A DNA stretch of 64,000 nucleotides from Candidatus Thiothrix putei (GTDB taxonomy: Bacteria; Pseudomonadota; Gammaproteobacteria; Thiotrichales; Thiotrichaceae), in contig CP124756.1 in NCBI GenBank assembly GCA_029972225.1, positions 2,462,001-2,526,000 of the forward strand. The letters run 5' to 3'. Under the pieces are notes generated by a model that was given only the letters and a program-made list of their open reading frames with translations, searched no databases and was not told the DNA's origin. The position numbers and the translations under genes are program-made. Position 1 is the first letter of the stretch, and every line of letters starts with the position of its first letter. Below are positions 1-9,180 of the stretch, piece by piece.

Positions 1-160
1 TGCGCGGGTAACTTCAGTGCCAGCCCCATTCTTTGTTTCCCAACGTGTGTCGTGCGCTGATGCGGGTCAATAGTGTGCCAGCTTCAAAGTCTGGTTTTAA
101 TGCATTGGTGCGCCACACTGATGTGCGGGAAAGATGGATACCAGCACAATTTTAAAGTTC

Positions 161-188
161 TTTACATCCGTATCCATTCAGATACAAT
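161..188 (+). promoter_or_regulatory. Putative sigma70 promoter for higBA, possibly giving a leaderless mRNA
   Basis: A TTTACA box (161-166) and a TACAAT box (183-188) are separated by 16 bases. The toxin ATG lies at 196, only seven bases after the -10 box, so transcription would start at or next to the start codon. No Shine-Dalgarno sequence is seen before the ATG. This is a pattern match by eye only; no start-site data are available. Confidence 0.4.
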
Positions 189-195
189 CGTCCCT

Positions 196-504
196 ATGAA
201 CATCATCCTCAAATCAGACAAGTTTGACGATTGGTTATCCAATCTGAGGGACAAGAAGGCAAAAGCCAAAATTGCTTTACGGCTTGGACGCGCCGAACAA
301 GGCAATTTCGGTGATTGTGAGCCTGTTGGGGAGGGCGTGTCTGAGATGCGCATTCATTACGGCCCCGGCTATCGCCTTTATTTTACCCGACATGGTGAGG
401 TCGTTTATTTGCTGTTGTTGGGTGGCGATAAATCGACCCAACAACGGGACATAGCCAAGGCTATTGAGATGGCTAATAATCTGCCCAAGGACTCGACACC
501 ATGA
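196..504 (+). CDS. higB: HigB/RelE-type toxin of a type II toxin-antitoxin module
   Basis: This 102-aa protein belongs to the phage Gp49/HigB-like branch of the RelE superfamily, whose members are mostly ribosome-dependent mRNA endonucleases. Family features are the early RLGRAEQGNFGD stretch, the central EMRIHYGPGYRLYF strand region and the C-terminal LLLGGDKSTQQRDIAKA segment, which carries the basic and polar residues of the active face. The ATG at 196 was chosen because the family begins a few residues before the first conserved helix; upstream in-frame codons (from 73) do not look like this family. The stop overlaps the next start (ATGA at 501-504), the usual toxin-first arrangement for this group. 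Function is inferred from family membership. Confidence 0.85.
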   Translation: MNIILKSDKFDDWLSNLRDKKAKAKIALRLGRAEQGNFGDCEPVGEGVSEMRIHYGPGYRLYFTRHGEVVYLLLLGGDKSTQQRDIAKAIEMANNLPKDSTP

Positions 505-782
505 CAAAATTTACCCCATTTGATGCGGCTGATTATCTTGATGATGAAGATACTGTTGCCGCTTATTTATCTGAAGCCCTAGAAGATCCAGACCCAGATA
601 CATTTTTGATGGCGGTCAGGACTGTCGCCCGTGCGCGTGGCATGGCACAACTGGCAAAAGATTCAGGGCTTGGGCGTGAGAGCCTTTATAAAGCCCTAAC
701 CCCAGGCGCAAAACCCCGTTATGACACAATGATGAGGGTTGTCCGTGCGCTTGGGGTCAAGTTACATGCTGAAGCTGCCTAA
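501..782 (+). CDS. higA: HigA-like addiction-module antitoxin with helix-turn-helix
   Basis: This 93-aa protein is the partner of the preceding toxin and overlaps it by four bases. The N-terminal half (FDAADYLDDEDTVAAYLSEAL) and the following helix-turn-helix region (GMAQLAKDSGLGRESLYKAL, about residues 47-66) match the COG3636-type antidote family. These proteins bind their toxin and repress the shared promoter through the HTH. The end (PRYDTMMRVVRALGVKL) is the typical family terminus, so the gene looks complete. Nine bases after its stop begins an IS1595 inverted repeat (791), so any native terminator has been displaced. Confidence 0.85.
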   Translation: MTKFTPFDAADYLDDEDTVAAYLSEALEDPDPDTFLMAVRTVARARGMAQLAKDSGLGRESLYKALTPGAKPRYDTMMRVVRALGVKLHAEAA

Positions 783-1463
783 AAATCAATGGCTCAATAT
801 GCGTTTCAGGGTCTTATCCCAGCAGCAGCGAAAGCAAGGAATGCAGTGCAGTTTTTCCCCGCTTTCTGATGTTGTGTAAAGACTCAAAGAACGCAAGGTA
901 ATACGGCAGTTTCTCTTGTGAGATACCCCGATGTGGGCGTAACCATGAGCGCAACAGTGACCAAAAACCTTCCATCGTGTTGACGTGAACCTCATGGAAA
1001 CCGCCACCATCCTCGTCACGGGCATATTCACCTGAACCATGATTGACAGTTTTGTGGGCATAACCCCAAGCTTCCAACCGGCTGTAAATGTTGTACTCAT
1101 CGGTGTACACCAGCGTACCTGCTGCCACCGTTTCCACAATCAACGGCTTGATCGTCGCCTGTTTCACATTCGCCAGCATACGGATCACCACCTCCCCGGA
1201 ACGCTGGATCATGCCGAAGATGGGGGGGTTGTCTTTCTCCAGTGTCCCACGCCCCGGTGCACCTTTCAGGGCGCGGCGGCGACCTTCACGCCCGGCATCC
1301 GCGACGGCTTCGGGATTTCCCTTGTGTCCAGCCTTGACGTAGAGTTCATCAAACTCAACATTCCCAGACAGGTTTACTGGCGTTTTTTTTCTCGACACCG
1401 CGCCGTAACTGTTCCGTCATCGCCTGAACATCATCCTTGTTCAACCCCAATTCGCGAGCAATT

Positions 1464-2887
1464 GGGTGTGAACAAAAGTGCGGTGTCCTGTAGACTAAGA
1501 TGGCATCCCCTAAAACCAGAGAAAAAGGACTTTCCCATGTTGACAGTTAGCTCCCGCGACCAAAAACTTTTAGAAGCCTTGAACCGCAACCCAGCATTAA
1601 AAGCTCGGATGGAAGGGCTAATCGAGGTGGTTGAAAATGCCGGTGATGACATTATCAAAGCAGCAGACGCCGAACAGCGGGTGATAGAAGAACTGCGCCA
1701 AATGGGAAATGATGCGATCACTGCATGGGCAAACAAACGTGTAGAAAAATGCACAGCCCCAGCCTGTGAAGAAGGCATTGGGAAGTATGTAAAGAGTGGA
1801 AAAAAAACTGTCATTGGCACACGACCTACGGAAAAATCCACATAAGCGAACCGGTCTACCGGATTCCCGGCAAGCGTGTCCGCCCCTTTAGCCAGAGTGC
1901 CGAGGTTGTTTGCCGAGGCTGTTCGCTCCCGCTGCAACGGGCGGTGACGGACTTTGGGGCGGACTGTTCATTTGCTCAAGTGCCTGATAAATTAGAAGAA
2001 CATTACGGGATACGGCTGGCATCCAGCAGCATCCGACACATCACCGAAGGTCACGCCAAACGCATCCATGAATCCCAAGTGTTGATAAAAGACTATCCAA
2101 GCACGTTGGGAAAAGCCTATGTCATTGCCGAAATGGACGGCAGCATGATCCCCATCGTCGAGATTGACGAAACAGCCCCCGACAAGCGCAAAGGCAAAAA
2201 GGAAAGCTGGAAAGAAGCCCGCCTGTGTCTTGCCCACGCCAAAGGCAGTGCTACGCCAACGTTTGGCGCAATATTCGGTGGCACGGTAGAAGATGCTGGA
2301 AAAATCTTATTCGACACCGCCTGCCGTGCTGGATTTGGAAAAAGCACGTTCCTCCATGCGGTGGGTGATGGGGCAAGCTGGATCAACCGTCAAGTGGATG
2401 AACAATTTGGCACACAAGGACATTACCTGATTGATTTTTATCATGTTTGTGAATACCTATCAGCAGCATCCGCAAGCTGTTCATGCCTCAAGGACAAGGA
2501 TAAATGGTTTGCCAAACAGAAAAAAGCCCTACAGGATGGTCAAGCTCAAGCGGTCATCGACACACTGAAACCTTTCCTCGAAGCAGAAACGGTAGAAGAC
2601 AGTAACGCCCCAGTACGAGCTTGTCACCGTTACCTGAGCAACCGCATTGAGCAACTGGATTACCCGACAGCAAAATCCCTCGGATTGCCCGTGGGGTCGG
2701 GCGAAATAGAAAGTGCACACCGTTACATCATCCAGCAACGCTTAAAAAAATCGGGGGCATGGTGGAAAAGTGATAATGCGGCGGATATGTTGGCGTTGAG
2801 GGTCATGCGGGGAAACCAGCAATGGAAGCATTATTGGCGAAACACCGCTGAGGCGGCATGAGGTTTACCGCACTTTTGTTCACACCC
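1464..2887 (+). mobile_element. ISKra4-family insertion sequence, copy 1
   Basis: A 1424-bp element with perfect inverted repeats beginning GGGTGTGAACAAAAGTGCGG at 1464 and its complement ending at 2887. It is flanked by the 9-bp direct repeat cgagcaatt. It has inserted into the IS1595 transposase gene. An almost identical copy of equal length lies at 7757-9180; the only base difference noticed is G/A in the region of 2360/8652. This indicates recent movement. Confidence 0.92.
1537..2861 (+). CDS. ISKra4-family transposase, two frames joined by -1 frameshift
   Basis: The first frame (1537-1845) starts MLTVSSRDQKLLEALN. It would end in an unrelated tail, because the conserved protein continues in the -1 frame after the A8 run at 1800-1807. 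There the -1 frame reads a W-K-K-N-C-H-W-H-T-T-Y-G series that matches the ISKra4 family and the second subtype in this window (YGSKKLYWHSTYG). The second frame runs to 2861 and contains the DDE-type core, including AEMDGSMIP, HAVGDGASWIN, YLIDFYHVCEYL and GSGEIESAHRYIIQQRLKKSG. A -1 shift on A AAA AAA gives a 441-aa protein. Frameshifting is inferred; the same arrangement in three copies makes random mutation unlikely. Confidence 0.85.
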
Positions 2888-3316
2888 CGAGCAATTTGCT
2901 GGTTGGACAAGTTCAACGACATTAGGTACAGGCACAACACCCACACTTTTAGCGGCTGATGGTGACCTTCAAACACCGTTCCCGTCAGGTCATCAAAACG
3001 CTTTTGGCAATCCTTACATTGGTAACGTTGGCGTTCCTGCTGGGTGTCATCCTTGCCTCGACGGATAGTGTCCTGTGAACCGCAGTGCGGACAAATCACC
3101 CCATTAGGCCAACGCACGGAACGGACTTGCTCGAAACAAGCGGCATCACTGGTCAGGCTGGAAATACTGATGAGCGAGGTCATAAAGCCTCTCCTTGGCT
3201 ATCGAAAATGACTAACTTTACCGCTATCCATCACGTTTGCAATGCCGGGGAAAACAAGACCCTGAAACACATATTGAGCCATATTTTTTAAGTTCATATC
3301 ATGCTCTCTAATTGTA

Positions 3317-4444
3317 TACTTCAACCGCCCATAATTGCAGATTCCTCAAAGGTCTGAAAGTTGAGAGTCAGCAAGGAGTCCAAGGCTTTTTTATGCGTAG
3401 TGTGGGTTTGTGCCAAACAGGCATCAATGGCCTGCGCAAACGCGGTAAAGTTTTCATGGTAACGTGAATACAGGCATTCCTTCTTCACAAACTTCCAGAG
3501 GCGCTCAATCAGGTTCAGGTTGGGGGAATAAGCGGGTAGGAACAACAGTTCGATCCCGAGTGTTTGGGCGAATGTTTGTACCAGGCTACAGCGCTGGTAA
3601 CGGGCATTGTCCATCACCAAGGTCACCGGGACATCCAGGGCCAATGCCTTGATTTGCCGAAGCAACTGACAAACACTTTGGGAGTTGATGTAACTGTCAT
3701 TGGTCACGGTGACCAGTTCATGGGTGACTGCATTCAACGCACCGAGGACATTGTAGCGCTGGCGTCCGGCAGGGGCGCGGATGAACAGCCGGGTGAAACA
3801 CCACAGGAACCCCAGAAACGGGGCAAGGACAAAATGGGCGGCGTCGACAAAGAAAACGGCGCGTTTTCCGGCCTTGGCCTCCTCAAGACGCGGCTCCAGC
3901 TCTTTTTTTAAAAGTCTCCTGGGCAGCAGGGTCGGCTTTCGCCGGTATCATCCCCACCTTCCTGACGGACAAACCCAAGTCATGCAGGAATAGCCGCACG
4001 GCTTCCCGCTTGAGTTCAAGGCCGGTTAAGCGCTGTATATCAGCGATCGCCTGACTGATCCGGGTCGGTGGATGCTTCTCAAAATGTTTCTTCAGGGGCT
4101 CACGGAAAGGTTCCAACCGGCGGGTTGGGCGACGGAAATCCAGTTGTTCCAAGGCAGCGATCCCACCTTGTTGGTAACGTTTCAAATAACGGGTGACCGT
4201 CGTTGAACTCACCTGTGCCAGCCGTTCAATGTCCCCATGCGCCATTCCCTGGCTTTTTAGCCACAACACTTCCATCCGTTGGCGGACGCGAGGGTGGGCA
4301 TGGCGGTAACGCCCCTCATTCAAGGCGGTTTGATCGGATTCGCTGAAGTCTATCTGGATCATGGAAAGGACGACCGGTTGCCAATAACAGCCGTACTTTG
4401 CTTGAGGGCTTCTCATTATTCAACAGCTATTCACGGGCAAAGTA
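3317..4444 (-). mobile_element. IS630-family element, type 1
   Basis: The 1128-bp element is bounded by TACTT...AAGTA ends and TA dinucleotides (3315-3316 and 4445-4446), as expected for IS630-family insertion at TA. It lies three bases inside the left tip of the IS66 element, so it has destroyed that terminal repeat. It is clearly related to, but not the same as, the IS630 type 2 copies at 5661, 34066 and 36647. Confidence 0.8.
3321..4416 (-). CDS. IS630-family transposase, two frames meeting at an A7 run
   Basis: The upstream frame (4416-3883) encodes the helix-turn-helix half: HPRVRQRMEVLWLKSQGMAHGDIERLAQVS and the VGMIPAKADPAAQETFKK region. The true start may be the internal Met before IQIDFSE. 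The downstream frame, ending at 3321, encodes the DDE half: FFVDAAHFVLAPFLGF, VTNDSYIN, VMDNARYQRC and FLPAYSPNLNLIERLW. The frames meet at seven A on the coding strand near 3903-3909, and the downstream frame is +1 relative to the first. A translational -1 slip would not join them; loss of one A in the transcript or gene would. The element may therefore rely on transcript slippage or be inactive. Confidence 0.75.
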
Positions 4445-5660
4445 TAACTGTTCACGGAACAGCTCCCCTTAAGCGGCAAGAAATCCAGTAACCGGATTCA
4501 GTACTTGCGGTGGAGGAATCGGCAAACGCACCGTCACTGGTTTTTTGGTCAGTGCCTGCTGGCACGCTTGGCGGATAATTCGGTAAGCGCTGACACCTAG
4601 GCGTTTGCAGGTTTCCACAATAGTCAGTATCAACGGGCGGAATTGGTCGCCCCGGAAAGATTGGCTGAAAAAACTGGTCTTACGCCAGATGACATAGGGG
4701 CGGATGGCACGTTCGGCGGCATTATTGGTCAGAGGAACACCGGGATGACGCAGAAATGTCCATAACATAAGCTCATCATCCAGTAAACGTTGGCACTGGT
4801 TAGCGGTTTTAGTGGGCTTATCAGGATGTTGTGCTTGCCGTAAGCCGCTACCTGCTACCAATGTCTGCCGAAAGGCTTCGCGGAGTTTATCCATGCGTTG
4901 CCGGTAGAGTCTGTCAGCGTAAGCGCCTGCGAGCCTGCGGTTATGCAAGTGGACAATCAGGCGTGCCAGACGCAGTAAACGTTTCCCTAAGATGCCTGCA
5001 CGCCCGTAACGTTGTGCCATTTTTTTGAACTTGCGGATGATATGCGCCCAGCACAGTTGCCGCCGTTCAGTGGGGTGGTGGTTATAGCCGCCGTGCTGGT
5101 CGGTTACGAGTATGCCATCGAATGCACCCAACAATTCATCCGCTGCGCCTTTGCCGCGTGAGTAATGCGTCATGAAATACACCACTTGCGGCGAACACAT
5201 CACCCACAACCATTCACGTTCGCGCCCACGGTAGTGACTGGTTTCGTCCGCGTTTACCACCGGGCTGCTACGCACCGCTTCACCTGCCTGCGCATATAAA
5301 GGCGCTAACCAACCGCTGACGGGTGCAGTCGCTTCACTGATCGCACCGCTACTGAAGGATAACTGCCATTGTTCTTCCAGCAGTAACTGGATTTGCCGCG
5401 TGGATAGGCGGCAAGCCCCATTCATCAGGGTAATCCAACTGATCAATCCTGCTCCCATCTGCCCACTGGGGACGTTTTCGGGCAACTCAGCTACCTGACG
5501 TTTCCCGCAGCAAGTACACGTACCCGCATACAGGCGGTGTTCCGTTACATGGTAAGCGACTTCCGGCAGGTCAAACACCTGATGACGCTGGCTCGGTGTG
5601 GTTTCCATCGCCAGATGCCCTCCACAACGGCAACAGCTTTCAGGATAATAGTGCTGGATA

Positions 5661-6796
5661 TACCTTACAGCGTCAAGACCTGAACATTTTTAAAGGTTTG
5701 AAAATTTGTTGTCATCAACTGGGTCAGTTCTTTCTTGTGATCGGTATCCAGCTTGTCGAGACAGTTGGTGATGGCCGCCTTGAAAGCGGGAAACTTATCA
5801 TAGTATTTCGAGTACAAGCATTTTTTCTTGACGAACTTCCACAACCGTTCAATCAGATTGAGGTTGGGTGAATAGGTCGGTAAAAATAATAGTTCAATAT
5901 TGAGCCTTTTCGCACAGGCAAACACGGCTTCACAGCGTTGATACTTGGCATTATCCAAGACCAAAGTGATCGGTATTTTGAGTGCTAACGCTGCAATTTT
6001 TTCCAATAATTCACACACGCTGTTAGCGTTGATATAGGAGTCGTTAGTGATCGTGATGAGTTGTAGCGTTATCGCATTGAGTGCGCCCAATACGTTGTAG
6101 CGTTGTCGACCACAGGGGGCTTTGATGAATACGCGGGAAAATGACCACAAAAACCCCAGAAACGGTGCTAACACGAAGTGGGCGGCATCGACAAAAAAAG
6201 GGCGCGTTTGCCCTCCTTAGCCTCCTGAATGCGCGGTTTTAGTTCATTTTCCAGGAACTTTTCTTGTGCTTCCACATCAGCTTTGGCGGGTATCATCCCC
6301 ACTTTATGGATGTCCATCCCTATTTTCTTCATAAAGACACGTACCCTGTCCTCACTGCGTTTGATGCCTGTCAGCTCCTCAATCTTAGCGGCTGCCGCCT
6401 TGCTGGTTGCGGGGGGATATTCACGAAAATAGGCTTCAATCTTGTCTTTATATGCCATCAAATCACTCTGTGGTTTATTGAATCGTATTTCTTTAAGAGC
6501 TTCTAAACCGTTAGGTTGTAGGTAGGCGTTTAGGTAGGCAAGCAGCGTGGCTTCTGTAATCCTTTCCAATCGTTTGATTTCCTTATGCGTCAACTGTTGG
6601 GATTTCAGGTACAGCACGGACATTTTCTTACGGACTCTGGGATGAGGATGGCGCTCCTTCCAGTAGAACAGCTCCGCTATCTCATCCTCAGTGAAAGTGA
6701 TTTTTAATGTCATACATTACTCATGGCTGCTTTTGTTACCAGTCATCTAACCATATTTCCTTGATCAAAAAAACTATTTTATGGCACGGACTGGTA
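5661..6796 (-). mobile_element. IS630-family element, type 2, copy A
   Basis: A 1136-bp element bounded by TA duplications (5659-5660 and 6797-6798), with TACC at one end and GGTA at the other. It is inserted in the IS66 transposase gene. Copies of the same element lie at 34066-35201 (same length) and 36647-37781 (one base shorter), and a damaged fragment lies at 30327-30663. Confidence 0.9.
5665..6713 (-). CDS. IS630-family transposase (type 2), -1 frameshift at a T7 run
   Basis: Frame one (6713-6168) encodes the HTH half, starting MTLKITFTEDEIAELFYW and running through HPHPRVRKKMSVLYLKSQQ. Frame two (to 5665) encodes the DDE half: FFVDAAHFVLAPFLGF, ITNDSYINANS, VLDNAKYQRCEA and FLPTYSPNLNLIERLWKFV. 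On the coding strand the frames meet at CCC followed by seven T, where the downstream frame is -1. Two copies (here and 34149) keep exactly this arrangement, which favours a functional slip. The third copy (36730) has lost one C next to the run. Confidence 0.82.
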
Positions 6797-7756
6797 TAGC
6801 ATCCAGCCGCGATTCCTCCACTAAGGCACGTTCATGTTTGCTGTGCCCCGGCTGACCGCCGCGTTTTAGCGAGCTTTTGGGTTTGCGTTCGCGCTGGGCG
6901 CGTTGTTCGGGCGTGTCCCGTGAGGGTGGGTTAGAGGAGTTACTGGAGGAGTCATTCAGGCGTTCTTTTAGTTCTGTCAGTTCCGCTTCCAGTCGTTTGA
7001 CCCGTGCTTGCAACGCAACCACCAACGTCAGCAGATCACGGTTAAGCTTCTGGGAGGCTGCCAAATCGGTGGGCAACGCAATGTCGGTAAAATCGGTGGT
7101 GATGGTCAGATCGTTCATTCATCAAGCATAGCTCAAGCTGGGGCAGTTGCAAGCTCGTGAACAGTTACCTAATTAGAGGGTTGAAAAGCCAACGTCACAG
7201 TTGTTGACGGGCGCGGCGGGGAGTAGATTGGGCAAAATCACGGGCTGTCACCGCGTCCGTCGTCGAACGCCTCGTTATCTGTATTATTCTTTGTATTCCC
7301 AAGGATTGAATAGTTCTGCTGTGCTTTGCTCCATGTCTGAGGTGTTTCTTGTGGCTACAACACAATTATAAGTTAATCCTGAGACAGCTATAAGCCCATC
7401 TAGGGTTGGCATTGTTCTTCCTGCTAGTTCCGCCAAACCTTGAATAGAACCCCAGTTAGTCACAACCTTTAAATCAATGGGGATAATCCGATTTTCAAAC
7501 CGTTTTTTTAAGTCTTCTTCGACCCATATTTTTAATTTCTTCGTAACTACTCAGTCTCCTAAAAAATCAGCTACACTATCGGTATGAACCAGCTACCCCG
7601 CCCAACACGAGAAAGTCTCCAGCAGTTAAGCCACGCCGAATTGGTGGAGTTAGTGTTGACGCTGTTTGACCGTATTGATCAGTTGACCGCCCGCGTGAAT
7701 GAGCTGGAAGCACAGCTCAACAAAAACAGTAAAAATTCACACAAGCCCCCGTCATC

Positions 7757-9180
7757 GGGTGTGAACAAAAGTGCGGTGTCCTGTAGACTAAGATGGCATC
7801 CCCTAAAACCAGAGAAAAAGGACTTTCCCATGTTGACAGTTAGCTCCCGCGACCAAAAACTTTTAGAAGCCTTGAACCGCAACCCAGCATTAAAAGCTCG
7901 GATGGAAGGGCTAATCGAGGTGGTTGAAAATGCCGGTGATGACATTATCAAAGCAGCAGACGCCGAACAGCGGGTGATAGAAGAACTGCGCCAAATGGGA
8001 AATGATGCGATCACTGCATGGGCAAACAAACGTGTAGAAAAATGCACAGCCCCAGCCTGTGAAGAAGGCATTGGGAAGTATGTAAAGAGTGGAAAAAAAA
8101 CTGTCATTGGCACACGACCTACGGAAAAATCCACATAAGCGAACCGGTCTACCGGATTCCCGGCAAGCGTGTCCGCCCCTTTAGCCAGAGTGCCGAGGTT
8201 GTTTGCCGAGGCTGTTCGCTCCCGCTGCAACGGGCGGTGACGGACTTTGGGGCGGACTGTTCATTTGCTCAAGTGCCTGATAAATTAGAAGAACATTACG
8301 GGATACGGCTGGCATCCAGCAGCATCCGACACATCACCGAAGGTCACGCCAAACGCATCCATGAATCCCAAGTGTTGATAAAAGACTATCCAAGCACGTT
8401 GGGAAAAGCCTATGTCATTGCCGAAATGGACGGCAGCATGATCCCCATCGTCGAGATTGACGAAACAGCCCCCGACAAGCGCAAAGGCAAAAAGGAAAGC
8501 TGGAAAGAAGCCCGCCTGTGTCTTGCCCACGCCAAAGGCAGTGCTACGCCAACGTTTGGCGCAATATTCGGTGGCACGGTAGAAGATGCTGGAAAAATCT
8601 TATTCGACACCGCCTGCCGTGCTGGATTTGGAAAAAGCACGTTCCTCCATGCAGTGGGTGATGGGGCAAGCTGGATCAACCGTCAAGTGGATGAACAATT
8701 TGGCACACAAGGACATTACCTGATTGATTTTTATCATGTTTGTGAATACCTATCAGCAGCATCCGCAAGCTGTTCATGCCTCAAGGACAAGGATAAATGG
8801 TTTGCCAAACAGAAAAAAGCCCTACAGGATGGTCAAGCTCAAGCGGTCATCGACACACTGAAACCTTTCCTCGAAGCAGAAACGGTAGAAGACAGTAACG
8901 CCCCAGTACGAGCTTGTCACCGTTACCTGAGCAACCGCATTGAGCAACTGGATTACCCGACAGCAAAATCCCTCGGATTGCCCGTGGGGTCGGGCGAAAT
9001 AGAAAGTGCACACCGTTACATCATCCAGCAACGCTTAAAAAAATCGGGGGCATGGTGGAAAAGTGATAATGCGGCGGATATGTTGGCGTTGAGGGTCATG
9101 CGGGGAAACCAGCAATGGAAGCATTATTGGCGAAACACCGCTGAGGCGGCATGAGGTTTACCGCACTTTTGTTCACACCC
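7757..9180 (+). mobile_element. ISKra4-family insertion sequence, copy 2
   Basis: 1424 bp, with the same perfect ends as copy 1 (GGGTGTGAACAAAAGTGCGG...). It is flanked by the 9-bp duplication cccgtcatc (7748-7756 and 9181-9189). It is inserted in the IS66 element B transposase gene. Confidence 0.92.
7830..9154 (+). CDS. ISKra4-family transposase, copy 2, two frames joined by -1 frameshift
   Basis: This copy matches the transposase at 1537-2861 in both frames. Frame one covers 7830-8138, the A8 run lies at 8093-8100, and frame two runs on to 9154 after a -1 shift. The upstream IS66 reading frame (from 7584) happens to read into frame one of this element, giving a longer open frame (7584-8138) that is an insertion artefact and not a gene. 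The catalytic region and stop are intact, so this copy is as likely to be active as copy 1. Confidence 0.85.

Larger units (their letters stand above)
814..3183 (-). pseudogene. IS1595 (ISXO2-like) transposase, split by ISKra4 and frame-shifted
   Basis: The N-terminal part (3183 down to 2897) has a zinc ribbon (CPHCGS, then RYQCKDCQK) and a helical region. The C-terminal part (1398-814) is the ISXO2-like DDE domain, with VEFDELYVKAG, VYTDEYNIYSRL and HVNTMEGFWSLLRSW. An ISKra4 element sits between them with a 9-bp duplication (cgagcaatt at 1455-1463 and 2888-2896). Removing it joins the halves, but the downstream frame is then +1 relative to the upstream frame at a run of eight A on the coding strand (forward T run near 1383-1390). 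The same A8 is present in the other copy, so it is either an inherited defect or a slippage site. This copy cannot make an intact transposase. Confidence 0.85.
791..3280 (-). mobile_element. IS1595-family insertion sequence, copy 1 (interrupted by an ISKra4 element)
   Basis: The ends are inverted repeats that share GGCTCAATATG followed by GTTTCAGGGTCTT: the left end is at 791-815 and the reverse complement lies at 3256-3280. The element is about 1.06 kb without the nested ISKra4 insertion at 1464-2887, which matches the second copy at 15007-16064. No convincing 8-bp target duplication is seen at its outer ends (aaatcaat versus atattttt), so flanking rearrangement is possible. Confidence 0.85.
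4469..7118 (-). pseudogene. IS66 transposase (TnpC) split by an IS630 element
   Basis: The N-terminal part (7118-6797) has a leucine-rich coiled segment (LVVALQARVKRLEAELTELK) followed by the usual SSNSSNPPSRD linker. The C-terminal part (5658-4469) has the zinc-binding CTCCGKRQ region and the DDE core (VVNADETSHYRG, GILVTDQHGGYNHH, PLTNNAAERAIRPYVIWRKTSFF). Removing the IS630 copy at 5661-6796 and one TA restores the frame exactly across L-D-A-I-Q-H-Y-Y and gives a 503-aa protein of normal IS66 size. The gene is thus broken by a single recent insertion. Confidence 0.88.
3314..7169 (-). mobile_element. IS66-family element A, carrying two nested IS630 elements
   Basis: The inverted repeats GTAACTGTTCACG are found at 3314 onward and, complemented, ending at 7169. 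The left repeat is interrupted after GTA by an IS630 element (3317-4444); with that removed it reads on into ACTGTTCACGG. A 6-bp direct repeat, ctaatt, flanks the element (3308-3313 and 7170-7175), although IS66 elements usually make 8 bp. Only a tnpC-type transposase is present, with no tnpA or tnpB. Confidence 0.75.

Noticed and set aside
1039..1845. Open frame of 268 codons crossing the IS1595/ISKra4 border
   Set aside because: An artefact of the insertion: its first half is antisense to the IS1595 transposase and its second half is ISKra4 frame one.
7584..8138. Apparent fusion protein of an IS66 N-terminus with ISKra4 frame one
   Set aside because: Created by chance in-frame insertion; the 9-bp target repeats show these are two separate genes.
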